Shown one piece after another: positions 1-8,209 of a DNA stretch of 57,699 bases. Where the stretch lies: the NCBI GenBank assembly GCA_023139045.1, contig JAGLOJ010000018.1:1-57699 (forward strand), in the 5' to 3' direction. The notes below the pieces were generated by a model. That model was not told the DNA's origin. It was given only the letters and a program-made list of their open reading frames with translations, and did no database searches. Source of the stretch: Candidatus Sabulitectum sp. GTDB lineage: Bacteria > Fermentibacterota > Fermentibacteria > Fermentibacterales > JCC-6. Positions within the stretch are counted from its first letter, which is position 1. The number at the start of each line of letters is the position of its first letter. A program made the translations under genes and the position numbers.

Positions 1-154
1 TCCAGGCAATCGGAAAACATTGATACGCCGTAAATCCTGATTGTAGTCGAGAAAATATCACCTCTCGACAATCCACAAGAAACCGCCCTAATTCTATGAA
101 AATGTGAAGTTATTTATGCGCGGTTCCTTAGGTTAAATGCTAACGCAAAATTGC

Positions 155-418
155 TTATTCGTAATGAGTCCACATACGAAGAATCTTAATTGTAAGCTCC
201 CTCTCAATCACTTGGTATACAAGCCTGTGCTGAATATTGATCCTGCGGGAGATTGCACCAGACAAATCTCCAACAAGCTTCTCGAATGGTGGGGGAGTTT
301 GGTAAGGATCCAGAGATATAGTATTAAAGAGTACTTCAGCCTTTTCCTTCAGTCCTGAATTGGCAATCTTCTTTGCGTCTTTCCTGGCTTGTTTAGTGTA
401 AATCAGTCGCCATATCAC
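155..418 (-). CDS. yoeB: YoeB/Txe-family toxin (mRNA endonuclease)
   Basis: Toxin of a type II toxin-antitoxin pair. YoeB proteins bind the ribosomal A site and cleave mRNA. The 87 residues match the family length. Glu46, Arg65, His85 and Tyr86 fall where E. coli YoeB has its catalytic E46, R65, H83 and Y84, and the protein ends in the family-typical WTHYE. The start is GTG and overlaps the antitoxin stop by 4 bp (GTGA), so the two are translationally coupled with antitoxin first. All key residues are present, so it is probably active. Confidence 0.93.
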   Translation of the reverse strand: MIWRLIYTKQARKDAKKIANSGLKEKAEVLFNTISLDPYQTPPPFEKLVGDLSGAISRRINIQHRLVYQVIERELTIKILRMWTHYE

Positions 419-657
419 CAGTCGAGTCCTTCATCACACTCCTCAAGTGGGGTGTTCATCCCTTCCCTAATGGACTCCCTCATTCCAGGAATCCCAAGAA
501 GAAAAAGCGTTTCCTTTATGGCTCTCCAGTCTTCTTCAGAAACAAGAACAGCTGAATTCCGCTTTCCGGCAATCTGGACGGGCTCATGGGATAAGGCTAC
601 TTCATCCAGAAGGGTATACAGTTTCTTTCTCGCCTCAGTTGCAGTAAGGTTTGTCAT
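415..657 (-). CDS. yefM: Phd/YefM-family antitoxin
   Basis: Antitoxin partner of the downstream YoeB. The N-terminal half (residues 1-50 of 80) has the Phd/YefM DNA-binding and dimerisation fold pattern, with a TATEARKKL-type start and a PVQI..KR.SAVLVS strand. The acidic C-terminal tail (EECDEGLDW) would wrap around the toxin. I chose the ATG at 657 because GGAG lies five bases upstream; an in-frame TTG at 669 lacks this. YefM-YoeB complexes repress their own promoter, and the matching operator is visible at 672-693. Confidence 0.92.
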   Translation of the reverse strand: MTNLTATEARKKLYTLLDEVALSHEPVQIAGKRNSAVLVSEEDWRAIKETLFLLGIPGMRESIREGMNTPLEECDEGLDW

Positions 658-671
658 AAGAATCTCCAATC

Positions 672-693
672 ATTACGTACGTAATATCGTACG
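672..693 (-). promoter_or_regulatory. YefM/YoeB-type double palindromic operator
   Basis: A perfect 14-bp palindrome, ATTACGTACGTAAT, at 672-685 has its CGTACG core at 676-681. A second CGTACG core lies at 688-693. The cores are 12 bp apart centre to centre. Long and short palindromes with six-base cores 12 bp apart are the known architecture of the E. coli yefM-yoeB operator, where the core is TGTACA. Here the cores overlap and follow the predicted -10 element. Confidence 0.75.
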
Positions 694-711
694 CGCGTTT
701 AATTTTGTCAA
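683..711 (-). promoter_or_regulatory. Predicted sigma70 promoter of yefM-yoeB
   Basis: On the minus strand TTGACA (711-706) is followed by a 17-bp spacer and GATATT (688-683). This is close to a consensus housekeeping promoter. The -10 is overlapped by the palindromic operator, as expected for autorepression. Confidence 0.65.
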
Positions 712-915
712 TGGATAATCATATTCTACTCTGGCTGTGCTTCTTCAACTTGGCTATAAACAGGGAATTCTAATTGTCGTTGAAGCAATCTATGGATCTT
801 TCGGCATACAACAAAGGGTGATGACAAAAGGCTGCAGCATTCATTCTTTCCAATTATTCCTGATGATACTCGTCAACATGCTGAAAGTTTCAGGAAAGAA
901 CGGGCAAAGAAAACT

Positions 916-3900
916 TTACTGTTTAAGAACAGCCCTGATCTTGCTCTGCAGTTCATCTGCGCTGTATGGTTTCTGAAGAAAACCATCGGGGTACTCGTCG
1001 GGGAATCTGGCAATTACCTCGTGTTCACTGTAGCCGCTGGAAATTATCACCGGGATGTCGCTTCGGAGTTTCTTCATCTCTCTGAAGGCTTCATCACCGT
1101 CCATATTTGGCATTGTGATATCAAGGATGACAAGGTCAACTTTCAAAATATTTTCTTTGAACTTGTTCAGGCAGTCAAGGCCGTCAACTGCGGAAATGAC
1201 ATTAAGCCCGAACTGGTTCAGCATTGTTTCAACAACATCTCTCACCAGCGGTTCGTCATCCACAAACATTACAGTACCGCCCATTTTCAAAGAATCACTT
1301 CGCGTCTTTGATGGCTCCGGTGAACTGTAAGAGTCTCCCGTAATTACCGGGAAAAGTGCTCTGAAGGTGGAACCTTCACCTGGTGTTGATTCAATCTCAA
1401 GTGCGCCGTTGTGGCTGCTCATAATCCCCAGTACTGCGGACAGCCCCAAGCCTCTTCCTGTAAACTTGGTCGTAAAGAAGGGGTTGAAAATACTCGTTTT
1501 TACTTCAGCAGACATTCCCTCTCCGCTGTCCTTCACTTCCATATAAACGTAGTTTCCAACAGAGAGTTCATCCAGCCGCTCAAGGGTGCCTATGTACTTG
1601 TCATCGCAGTAAATCACTCCCGTGCAAATATCGATTGTTCCCGGTGAATTATCAAGAGCCTCTGATGCATTTGTAATCAGATTCATAAAAACCTGCCCCG
1701 CCTGAGTGGCATCAGCAAGTATGAGTGGCAGATTTTCGGAAAGGTCAAACCTCATCACAGCCTTTTTAGACACCGTGACCCGAAGCATGTCCGAGATTTC
1801 ATCAACTACTGCATTCAGGTTCAGAGGGGCAATCCTGAACTCTCCCCTGCCGGAGTATGCAAGCATCTGTCCGGTAAGGTCTGCGGCTCTGCTGGTAGCA
1901 ACCTCTATAGCTTCAAGATACTTCGTTACATCTCTACGGGTTTTGCTGACTTCCACAGCCAGTTGTACATTTCCTGAAATGGCCATAAGTATGTTGTTGA
2001 AATCATGGGCGATACCACCGGCAAGAACGCCGAGACTCTCAAGCTTCTGCACATGCTGAACCTGGGCCTGAAGCCGTATCTGTTCCGCCTCGGCAATTTT
2101 CCTGAGGGTAACATCCCGACAGAGTACAAGAACGGAGTCAGCCTCGAATGGAGCGATTCCGGCTTCATAATAATGATGTCCGTCCGGAAGATCAAGTTCA
2201 TATGCAACATTGCTCACCTGCCGGGTCTCAAGTGTTGATACTATTGTCGCCAGCATCTCGTCAGCGGTTGTTCCTGGAAGGTCAATATCAAATATGCCTT
2301 TATCTGCGATTTCATCCGGACCGTAATAAAGCTTGTTCTCGTCTCCCGCATAGAAATCCAGATATTTACCCTCCCGGGAGAGCACAAACATCAGATCGGG
2401 AATTGCTTCAAGTATCGCCTGCATTTTATTCAGCGACTGATTGAGCTGCTTCTGGTAATCAATAAGACTGGTGATGTCAGAGAGGGAGATTACACCCATC
2501 CCTCCGCTGTTGTGAATTGTACCTGTGCGCATACGGATGCTTCTGACAGCTCCGTCTTTTCTGATAAGCCTGAATTCATATTCCTGATGTTCTGACGAGT
2601 CTCCGGCAAGCCTTTTCTTTCTCTGCTCTGCCACAGACTGCAGGTCCTCCGGATGCACAAAATCCACCCATGTCATTTTGCCGACAATCTCTTCAAGGCT
2701 GAACCCGGTCAGCTCCACAACATTGGAATTGGCTGATACAACACCACCATCAGGCCCGAGAAGGGCCATGGCGGTCACCGTACTTTCGTATATGGTTCTG
2801 TAACGCTCTTCACTTTCTGCAAGGGCCCTTTCTGCTCCAAGTCTGTCTGTTATTTCCAGTCCTATTCCACCGATTAGCGGTTCTCCGCCGGGCATCTGTA
2901 TTTTGAAATAATGACCCTCAAAAACGCGCTCTTCTCCATCAGTGTCCTTGAAAATTCTTTCACGACAGATATAGCCATTTTCCAGAACCTCCTGATCCCT
3001 CTTGATGAGATTCTCATACACTTCAGGAGAGTAAAGCTTCTCCGGATCCTTCCCGATCCAGTCAGGTTTATCGAAAAATTCCAGGATAATTTTGTTCATT
3101 CTCAAGTATCGGGAACGGGAATCTCTGATAAAGGCTATACCGGGAATGTTCTCCAGAAAAGAGTTCAGCATGTTTGCTGTCTGATCCCGCTCTGAAGCGA
3201 GCTGGAGTCCGTGAATTGCGAAACCGATATCCCCGGCCAGTTCCGCCAGGATGCCAGTCAGCTCGGAAACACCATCAGAAGATTCGGATTCTGAAGGGAG
3301 CGCAAGAAGCGAACCGTAGGAAATACCCCTGTATTCCAAAGATGAAACGATTGTGGATTCCGAAGGCATCGAGCTTGAATCTGAACTGAACCTGACCTCA
3401 TCTCTGCCTCTTGCATAGTGAATAGCAGAGCATGAAAATACACCTGAATCAGTGAGAATTCCTACAGTATGTTCCAAAAGAGTGTTAACATCACTGGCTT
3501 CATAAATAAGTCTGTCAACGGATCTCAGCATGCCCACGATGGAATTCAGTTTTTTTATCCGCTGTTCCCGGATGCTTCTGTCGGTAATATCACGAGCCAT
3601 GACCAGCATGTGTCTGGGGGTTCCGTCTTCATTTCTCACAGCGATCTTAACTACATCGTATACTTGTCCATCAGTCAGCTTTTCATCGATTCGCACATAA
3701 CCGTCGGTGGACCAGGCATCGGCATCTGACGTAGAACAAGCAGGCGACAGATGAGGAATCTCATTGTCTGAAAGCTCGAGTGAAGTTAGATAACTTCCAG
3801 CTTTCTTATTCCAGTCGAGCCATTTTCCATCGGGGTCCTTTAGAATAATGATATGGGGTGTTGAGTTCTTCACAATTTCAAGAAAACCCTTTACTGAACA

Positions 3901-4227
3901 AAGCTCTTCCCGTGTGCTTGTCAGTTCAGTTACATCCTGAACAATGATGTGTCTGCCGGAATCTTCTGCTGGAACAACCGTTGCACTGATATCTACTCTG
4001 GTTTTCTTATTTGTATTGAATGAGAATGTCTGTGGGGATTCTTCTTCGAGAGAAAGCTCGGGAAAAAGATTTAGCAACTGCATACCCTTTACACTGGCCA
4101 TCGATAGACCCAGCAGGTCGGCGGTAGACTGGTGAACCTCTGTTATCTGCCCGCAACCATCGACACGCAGATAACTGACGTAGGTATTATCAAGAACGAT
4201 ATCAAGAAGTTCTTCCTTGTCGCTCAA
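916..4227 (-). CDS. Multi-PAS hybrid sensor histidine kinase
   Basis: Predicted signal-transducing kinase of 1103 residues without an obvious membrane segment. In order: two PAS-like domains (about 8-215), a GAF-like segment (about 225-345), three more PAS domains (about 350-715), a HisKA dimerisation helix with phosphoacceptor His741 (AHDFNN), an HATPase domain with N-box Asn853, a DSGEG G1 box and GRGLGL G2 box, and a C-terminal receiver with phospho-acceptor Asp1036 and the KPY lysine. The start is TTG at 4227 behind a GGGGGGT ribosome site. No response regulator lies next to it, so the output partner is elsewhere. The input signal cannot be told from sequence. Confidence 0.93.
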   Translation of the reverse strand: MSDKEELLDIVLDNTYVSYLRVDGCGQITEVHQSTADLLGLSMASVKGMQLLNLFPELSLEEESPQTFSFNTNKKTRVDISATVVPAEDSGRHIIVQDVTELTSTREELCSVKGFLEIVKNSTPHIIILKDPDGKWLDWNKKAGSYLTSLELSDNEIPHLSPACSTSDADAWSTDGYVRIDEKLTDGQVYDVVKIAVRNEDGTPRHMLVMARDITDRSIREQRIKKLNSIVGMLRSVDRLIYEASDVNTLLEHTVGILTDSGVFSCSAIHYARGRDEVRFSSDSSSMPSESTIVSSLEYRGISYGSLLALPSESESSDGVSELTGILAELAGDIGFAIHGLQLASERDQTANMLNSFLENIPGIAFIRDSRSRYLRMNKIILEFFDKPDWIGKDPEKLYSPEVYENLIKRDQEVLENGYICRERIFKDTDGEERVFEGHYFKIQMPGGEPLIGGIGLEITDRLGAERALAESEERYRTIYESTVTAMALLGPDGGVVSANSNVVELTGFSLEEIVGKMTWVDFVHPEDLQSVAEQRKKRLAGDSSEHQEYEFRLIRKDGAVRSIRMRTGTIHNSGGMGVISLSDITSLIDYQKQLNQSLNKMQAILEAIPDLMFVLSREGKYLDFYAGDENKLYYGPDEIADKGIFDIDLPGTTADEMLATIVSTLETRQVSNVAYELDLPDGHHYYEAGIAPFEADSVLVLCRDVTLRKIAEAEQIRLQAQVQHVQKLESLGVLAGGIAHDFNNILMAISGNVQLAVEVSKTRRDVTKYLEAIEVATSRAADLTGQMLAYSGRGEFRIAPLNLNAVVDEISDMLRVTVSKKAVMRFDLSENLPLILADATQAGQVFMNLITNASEALDNSPGTIDICTGVIYCDDKYIGTLERLDELSVGNYVYMEVKDSGEGMSAEVKTSIFNPFFTTKFTGRGLGLSAVLGIMSSHNGALEIESTPGEGSTFRALFPVITGDSYSSPEPSKTRSDSLKMGGTVMFVDDEPLVRDVVETMLNQFGLNVISAVDGLDCLNKFKENILKVDLVILDITMPNMDGDEAFREMKKLRSDIPVIISSGYSEHEVIARFPDEYPDGFLQKPYSADELQSKIRAVLKQ

Positions 4228-4281
4228 CTTTACCCCCCATAGTATCCTACATTATGACATATCACTCACCATAACGCAAGA

Positions 4282-4306
4282 CGGGTGCCCCTTGAAGGGA
4301 CACCCG
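4282..4306 (-). terminator. Hairpin terminator after the 4330 lipoprotein gene
   Basis: On the minus strand CGGGTGTCCC and GGGGCACCCG pair over ten positions, with one G-U wobble, around a five-base loop. It lies just past the lipoprotein stop. The following U-tract is weak (TCTTG), so this may be a weak terminator or an mRNA-stabilising hairpin. Confidence 0.6.
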
Positions 4307-4329
4307 CCTGTAAATAAACCGGTTACCGG

Positions 4330-5289
4330 TTACATCTCTGCAGGAGGCTGCATCTGAGATGCAAATCCCTGAAGCAACATGGCTACAGGCATGGTCTGGT
4401 CGGGAGCCTGGGTCATCAGGTTCTCTGCACCATCAAAACCGAATGCTGTAACAGATATCATGCCACCATCATCTTCAGGATCGTTGGGCACAGCTTTTGC
4501 TTCCATGATGGGAAGAATGGGAAGTTCCATGGAAATAATGGCAACCATGCTGCCCTCTTCCGGATGAGACATTGTGTACTGAATGCAATCCAGTCCGTTA
4601 ACTTCGATTTCTTCCATACTGAATTCAGCGTTTTCAAGTTCGGTCATGAACTCTTCAAGCTCAGAATCTTCAGCATCGAACTGCATGCTCTGTTCAATCA
4701 TCTCAGGATTATCAGCGATCATCTGTTCAACAAGCTCAGGAACACCCGCCATGTCAAGAAGCATAAGCTGTTCGCCCTGCATGACCTTAACCTGCTTGAT
4801 GGCTCTAAGTGAGAGCATCATGTTTTCCACGGCGTCTTCGTTGTTCATGAAACTGCCGTCCTCAGGAAGATTCTCCTGAATGTAGGCCACGGGATCGGTA
4901 ATAAATTCTTCCATGTAAACGCCGCTTACAGCAACAAGCTCTTCGACTATGGAAGGATCAACAAGAACCTGAGCAACTGCTTCTCCGTCTATCTCGATCT
5001 GGTACCAGAGGCATTCCGCGCCGTCGTAGTCTTCACTGGCAACGATGGAAAGCTTGAATTCGCCCTCTGCCCCGTCAGCACTGTAAGCTATCCACTGTCC
5101 AACCTCTGGTGCAGTGAATTCAAAGCTGACACTTACTTCATCGCTGCTGGAACCATTACCGGCTTCAATTGCTTCGCCATTCTCGCTGGTTTCGCCGTTT
5201 CCATCAACTGGTGCAGGATCTCCCTGCCCAGCGCAACCGAAAACGAAAACTGCAAGAAGAACTGCAAGCATCGTGGTGATCTTTATCAT
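4330..5289 (-). CDS. Acidic lipoprotein of unknown function
   Basis: Predicted lipoprotein of 319 residues. A short signal peptide ends in a VFGC lipobox, with Cys19 as lipid attachment site, followed by a low-complexity linker rich in Gly, Glu and Ser (about 20-50). The rest is a soluble, very acidic domain with many Glu-Met patches and no motif I recognise. It is transcribed alone between a hairpin (4282-4306) and apt. Function unknown; a cell-envelope location is the only safe inference. Confidence 0.8.
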   Translation of the reverse strand: MIKITTMLAVLLAVFVFGCAGQGDPAPVDGNGETSENGEAIEAGNGSSSDEVSVSFEFTAPEVGQWIAYSADGAEGEFKLSIVASEDYDGAECLWYQIEIDGEAVAQVLVDPSIVEELVAVSGVYMEEFITDPVAYIQENLPEDGSFMNNEDAVENMMLSLRAIKQVKVMQGEQLMLLDMAGVPELVEQMIADNPEMIEQSMQFDAEDSELEEFMTELENAEFSMEEIEVNGLDCIQYTMSHPEEGSMVAIISMELPILPIMEAKAVPNDPEDDGGMISVTAFGFDGAENLMTQAPDQTMPVAMLLQGFASQMQPPAEM

Positions 5290-5337
5290 TCTTTCCCCTT
5301 TGTTTGACCAGTTTTCATTAACTGGTCCTGTTTGTGG

Positions 5338-5874
5338 TCAGTCTATTTTTATTAGTGAACGAACTGGAACTCCTGTATCTTCAATCTTTTTTGCACCGCC
5401 AAGAAATCTGAGATCCATGAGAAAGGCTGCTGCAACAGGTATACTTCCATCACGTCTTATCAACTCGGCAGTGGCAAGAGCAGTACCTCCCGTGGCAACC
5501 AGATCATCAATAATGAGCACCTTCGAGCCCTTTGCAAGAGAGTTGCGGTGCATCTCTATGGTATTAGTACCGTACTCCAGTGTGTAATTCTCACTGATAA
5601 CATCAGCCGGCAATTTACCCGGTTTACGAATTAGAACCAGAGGAATGCCGAGTCTGTCTGCAATAATTCCGCCGAACATGAATCCTCTTGATTCAACCGC
5701 GGCAACTGCATCAAATTCAATATCTTCAAGTATTTTCAGTATATGAGTAACAGAATCCCCAAGAGCACCGGGATGAGTAAGAACTGTGGTAACATCTTTA
5801 AATACTATGCCCTCTTTGGGAAAATCAAGAACATTCCTGAAAAGATCTGCGATTTCACTAATACTGTGCATCAA
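5338..5874 (-). CDS. apt: Adenine phosphoribosyltransferase
   Basis: Converts adenine and PRPP to AMP and pyrophosphate in purine salvage, in the cytoplasm. The 178 residues match the family length. The PRPP-binding motif is at 119-131 (VLIIDDLVATGGT), and the VESRGFMFG segment (60-68) and RKPGKLP loop (83-89) are the standard Apt features. The start overlaps the stop of the preceding SLOG-family gene by 4 bp, so the two are co-transcribed. A second Met follows the first, so the start may be three bases later. Confidence 0.95.
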   Translation of the reverse strand: MMHSISEIADLFRNVLDFPKEGIVFKDVTTVLTHPGALGDSVTHILKILEDIEFDAVAAVESRGFMFGGIIADRLGIPLVLIRKPGKLPADVISENYTLEYGTNTIEMHRNSLAKGSKVLIIDDLVATGGTALATAELIRRDGSIPVAAAFLMDLRFLGGAKKIEDTGVPVRSLIKID

Positions 5875-6329
5875 TTATCCCCAATCACCTCAAGTACGAA
5901 TTCCACCGCTTCCATGGGTGTTGCAACCCTTTTAACTCCCGGGATACTCTCCCAGCTGCCAAAGCAGCACACAGGTTTACCGGACTGAAGTGCAAATGCT
6001 ATCTCCGAAAGGGTGCCGTATGCACCTCCGACGGCGCAAACGGCTTCACCGGCAAGGGCAATCATACGGTTACGGGAAACTCCCATACCGGTTGGCAGAG
6101 AAAGGGAAACAAATGGATTAGCCTGCGATCCTTCTTCTCCGGGCAGAATTCCAACAGTCAATCCTCCTGCTTCAAAGCAACCTCTGCAAACGGCCTCCAT
6201 GACACCACTGCCGCCTCCGCAGACAATCGACAATCCGGCATCAGCCAGAAGTCCGCCGAGCATGAAAGCAAAACTGGATTCCTCTTCCGAAGCAGTGTTG
6301 CCGCCAATAACACTAATTAGTCTGTACAT
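5871..6329 (-). CDS. TIGR00725/SLOG-family nucleotide-binding protein
   Basis: A 152-residue Rossmann-like protein of the SLOG/LOG superfamily, closest in appearance to the TIGR00725 group. Visible motifs are GGNTAS near the start, GGGSGVMEA (38-46), SRNR (85-88) and GGAYGT (101-106), the phosphate-binding signature. LOG relatives cleave cytokinin-type nucleotides; the exact substrate of this group is not settled. The 4-bp overlap with apt suggests a role in nucleotide or nucleobase salvage, which is inference from context. Confidence 0.82.
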   Translation of the reverse strand: MYRLISVIGGNTASEEESSFAFMLGGLLADAGLSIVCGGGSGVMEAVCRGCFEAGGLTVGILPGEEGSQANPFVSLSLPTGMGVSRNRMIALAGEAVCAVGGAYGTLSEIAFALQSGKPVCCFGSWESIPGVKRVATPMEAVEFVLEVIGDN

Positions 6330-6380
6330 GAATGTAAAATAGTGAAAAACCTTTAAATTTCAAAATATGGAGATGAAATG

Positions 6381-6458
6381 TGGTCGGGGCGAGAGGATTC
6401 GAACCTCCGGCCTCCTAGTCCCGAACCAGGCGCGCTAACCGGGCTGCGCTACGCCCCG
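6381..6458 (-). tRNA. tRNA-Pro (CGG)
   Basis: Full cloverleaf on the minus strand. The acceptor stem is CGGGGCG/CGCCCCG, the anticodon stem is CCTGG/CTAGG, and the loop TTCGGGA gives anticodon CGG. The T loop is TTCGAAT. The discriminator is A, and CCA is encoded (6381-6383). Confidence 0.95.
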
Positions 6459-6515
6459 ACCGAATGGAAATAGAGCTGGAATCTAAATAATCACCGCTGT
6501 TATTGCAACTGTTCT

Positions 6516-7040
6516 TTAGAGCAGAAAGCTGAGACCGGAGAGTACGCCCTTCATGATAAGCGTAATTATGGCTCCGGCAATCAACACACCAAGAAAGACT
6601 GAAAAAATTGCCTGCTTCCTTGGAATATCAAAAACAAAAGCAGCAGCACTGCCTGTCCATGCACCTGTCACCGGAAGTGGAATTGCCACAAACACCGTTA
6701 AACCGAGAGCCTCATATTTTTTTATGTGCGGCCCGACCCTCTTGCGTGTTCTCTCAAAAAGCCAGGTAAAAAATCTGTCAAACACTTTCCACTTTGACAG
6801 CCAGCGACTTACCGGACCGAGAAGCATAAGTATAAACGGTACAGGCAGCATATTCCCGGCAACTGCCAGTAGATAGACCTTCCACCAGGGCCAGTTCCAG
6901 CTTTCAGCCATCACAGTGAATGCAACTGGAATGGAAGCTCTGAGTTCGGTAAGCGGCAGAGCTGAAAGCAGCATAAGCACCAGTTCTCCCGGAAGGCTCT
7001 TCAGGCTGTCGATCAATGCTATTGCTATATGCTCACCCAT
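6516..7040 (-). CDS. COG2426 small multidrug export-like membrane protein
   Basis: Integral membrane protein of 174 residues with about four to five hydrophobic segments. It matches the COG2426 'putative small multi-drug export' family by the LTELRASIPVA motif near residue 30, a VAGNMLPVPF segment, and the amphipathic RTRKRVGPHIKKYEALGL stretch. Family members are poorly characterised, and the export role is only a database label. It overlaps pcm by 8 bp and is probably translated with it. Confidence 0.85.
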   Translation of the reverse strand: MGEHIAIALIDSLKSLPGELVLMLLSALPLTELRASIPVAFTVMAESWNWPWWKVYLLAVAGNMLPVPFILMLLGPVSRWLSKWKVFDRFFTWLFERTRKRVGPHIKKYEALGLTVFVAIPLPVTGAWTGSAAAFVFDIPRKQAIFSVFLGVLIAGAIITLIMKGVLSGLSFLL

Positions 7041-7668
7041 TCCATCCCTCTTTCCCTATGAGCGGTACGAAAGAACATGTGAAAGATGAAACTCTCTCAA
7101 GCTCTCCTTCCACTTTTCTCCATACGATGAATTCCTGTGATGATTTTGTGCCTACCGGAACACCGGCAAGGCCCCCCTCTCTCAGCTGTCCGGCAAGAGA
7201 AACCGGTAGTTCAGGTGCGCCGGCACTGTAAAGTATACCATCGAAAAGTGCATGCTCAGCCCAGCCGGAACTTCCGTCACCATAACGGACCACAACATTT
7301 CCTGAACCGGTTTGCCTGAGATTTGTTCTTGACGATTCCACAAGGCCCAGAACCCGTTCTACACAGTACACTCGATTGAAAAGCCTTGAAGCCACTGAGG
7401 CAAGATAACCGCTGCCGCTTCCGGTCTCCAGCAGCTTTCCTCCGAAAACAGGTTCAAGCGCTGAGAGCATGCGGAAAACTGTAGCCGGCTTGCTTATGGT
7501 CTGCCCGTGTCCGATGGGTAGACTGCTGTCTGTGTAGGCCATTCTCTTCCAGCCGGGATCAACGAATACATCCCTTTGCACTTCCGACATTGCTTCCAGA
7601 ACCCTGGCACTCTGATCAGGGAAAAGCCTGTTAAGCAGAACTGTCATTTCAGCGGCTTTTGATATCAA
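7033..7668 (-). CDS. pcm: Protein-L-isoaspartate O-methyltransferase
   Basis: Repairs isoaspartyl residues in aged proteins by SAM-dependent methylation, in the cytoplasm. The 211 residues are the usual length. The family substrate motif PIGHGQTIS (51-59) and the SAM-binding motif [11 protein letters not shown] (80-90) are both intact. It precedes the COG2426 gene with an 8-bp overlap and follows the tRNA-Pro(GGG) terminator. Confidence 0.95.
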   Translation of the reverse strand: MISKAAEMTVLLNRLFPDQSARVLEAMSEVQRDVFVDPGWKRMAYTDSSLPIGHGQTISKPATVFRMLSALEPVFGGKLLETGSGSGYLASVASRLFNRVYCVERVLGLVESSRTNLRQTGSGNVVVRYGDGSSGWAEHALFDGILYSAGAPELPVSLAGQLREGGLAGVPVGTKSSQEFIVWRKVEGELERVSSFTCSFVPLIGKEGWNG

Positions 7669-7687
7669 GAAAAACCCCCTGGATACG

Positions 7688-7715
7688 AAGAAAGGAACCC
7701 GAGGGTTCCTTTCTT
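7688..7715 (-). terminator. Intrinsic terminator of tRNA-Pro(GGG)
   Basis: Nearly perfect 13-bp inverted repeat: AAGAAAGGAACCC (7688-7700) and GGGTTCCTTTCTT (7703-7715). The A-rich foot and T-rich right arm give a U-tract on the minus strand, and it directly follows the tRNA 3' end. Confidence 0.85.
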
Positions 7716-7724
7716 ACTGTTTTC

Positions 7725-7801
7725 TGGTCGGGGCGACTGGATTCGAACCAGCGACCACTTGAACCCCATTCAAGTGCGCTACCGGGCTGCGCCACGCCCC
7801 G
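7725..7801 (-). tRNA. tRNA-Pro (GGG)
   Basis: Full cloverleaf on the minus strand. Acceptor stem CGGGGCG/CGCCCCG, anticodon stem CTTGA/TCAAG, loop ATGGGGT giving anticodon GGG, T loop TTCGAAT, discriminator A, encoded CCA at 7725-7727. Its acceptor stem is identical to that of tRNA-Pro(CGG) 1.3 kb away. Confidence 0.95.
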
Positions 7802-7831
7802 CTTGGAAGCACAATTCTATTCAACGATAAT

Positions 7832-8209
7832 TCAACCGTCAAGTTCAGTACGCGGCTGACGGGAAAGATCCCTGACAATAGCCTCCAATTCGATGCATAT
7901 TTCATCAAGCAGTTCTGTTGACTGATTGTCGGCCTTCAGATTCAGTGTTAACTGGCCTTCCTTCTTTTTAAGAAGATCGATCTGTTTACGAGCCCCCTCT
8001 ATAGAGTAGCCCTCTCCATTGAGTAGTTTGTCGATCAGCTTAAGCGTATCAAGGTCGTGCGGTCGATAACACCTGTTCCCTGCCTGATTCTTGTGCGGTT
8101 TCAGGGATGGGAATGCACTTTCCCAGTAGTGCAGTGTGTGAGATTTAATACCGAGCATCTCACTGACCTCACCAATGGAGTAGTAGAGTCTTCCGCTTGC
8201 CTCTTTCAT
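7832..8209 (-). CDS. MerR-family transcriptional regulator
   Basis: DNA-binding regulator of about 125 residues. The winged-helix of the MerR family is at the N terminus: the [21 protein letters not shown] pattern is split as helix-turn-helix, then [15 protein letters not shown] short coiled-coil tail follows, with no effector domain and no metal-binding cysteines. I prefer the ATG at 8209 because it forms an ATGA overlap with the DnaJ stop; an upstream ATG at 8236 would add nine residues. The effector is unknown, and coupling to a DnaJ-TPR protein may hint at a stress role. Confidence 0.85.
   Translation of the reverse strand: MKEASGRLYYSIGEVSEMLGIKSHTLHYWESAFPSLKPHKNQAGNRCYRPHDLDTLKLIDKLLNGEGYSIEGARKQIDLLKKKEGQLTLNLKADNQSTELLDEICIELEAIVRDLSRQPRTELDG

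Noticed and set aside
719-915. Small frames between the toxin-antitoxin operon and the hybrid kinase
   Set aside because: Short, without ribosome sites or conserved features. Nothing supportable in this gap.
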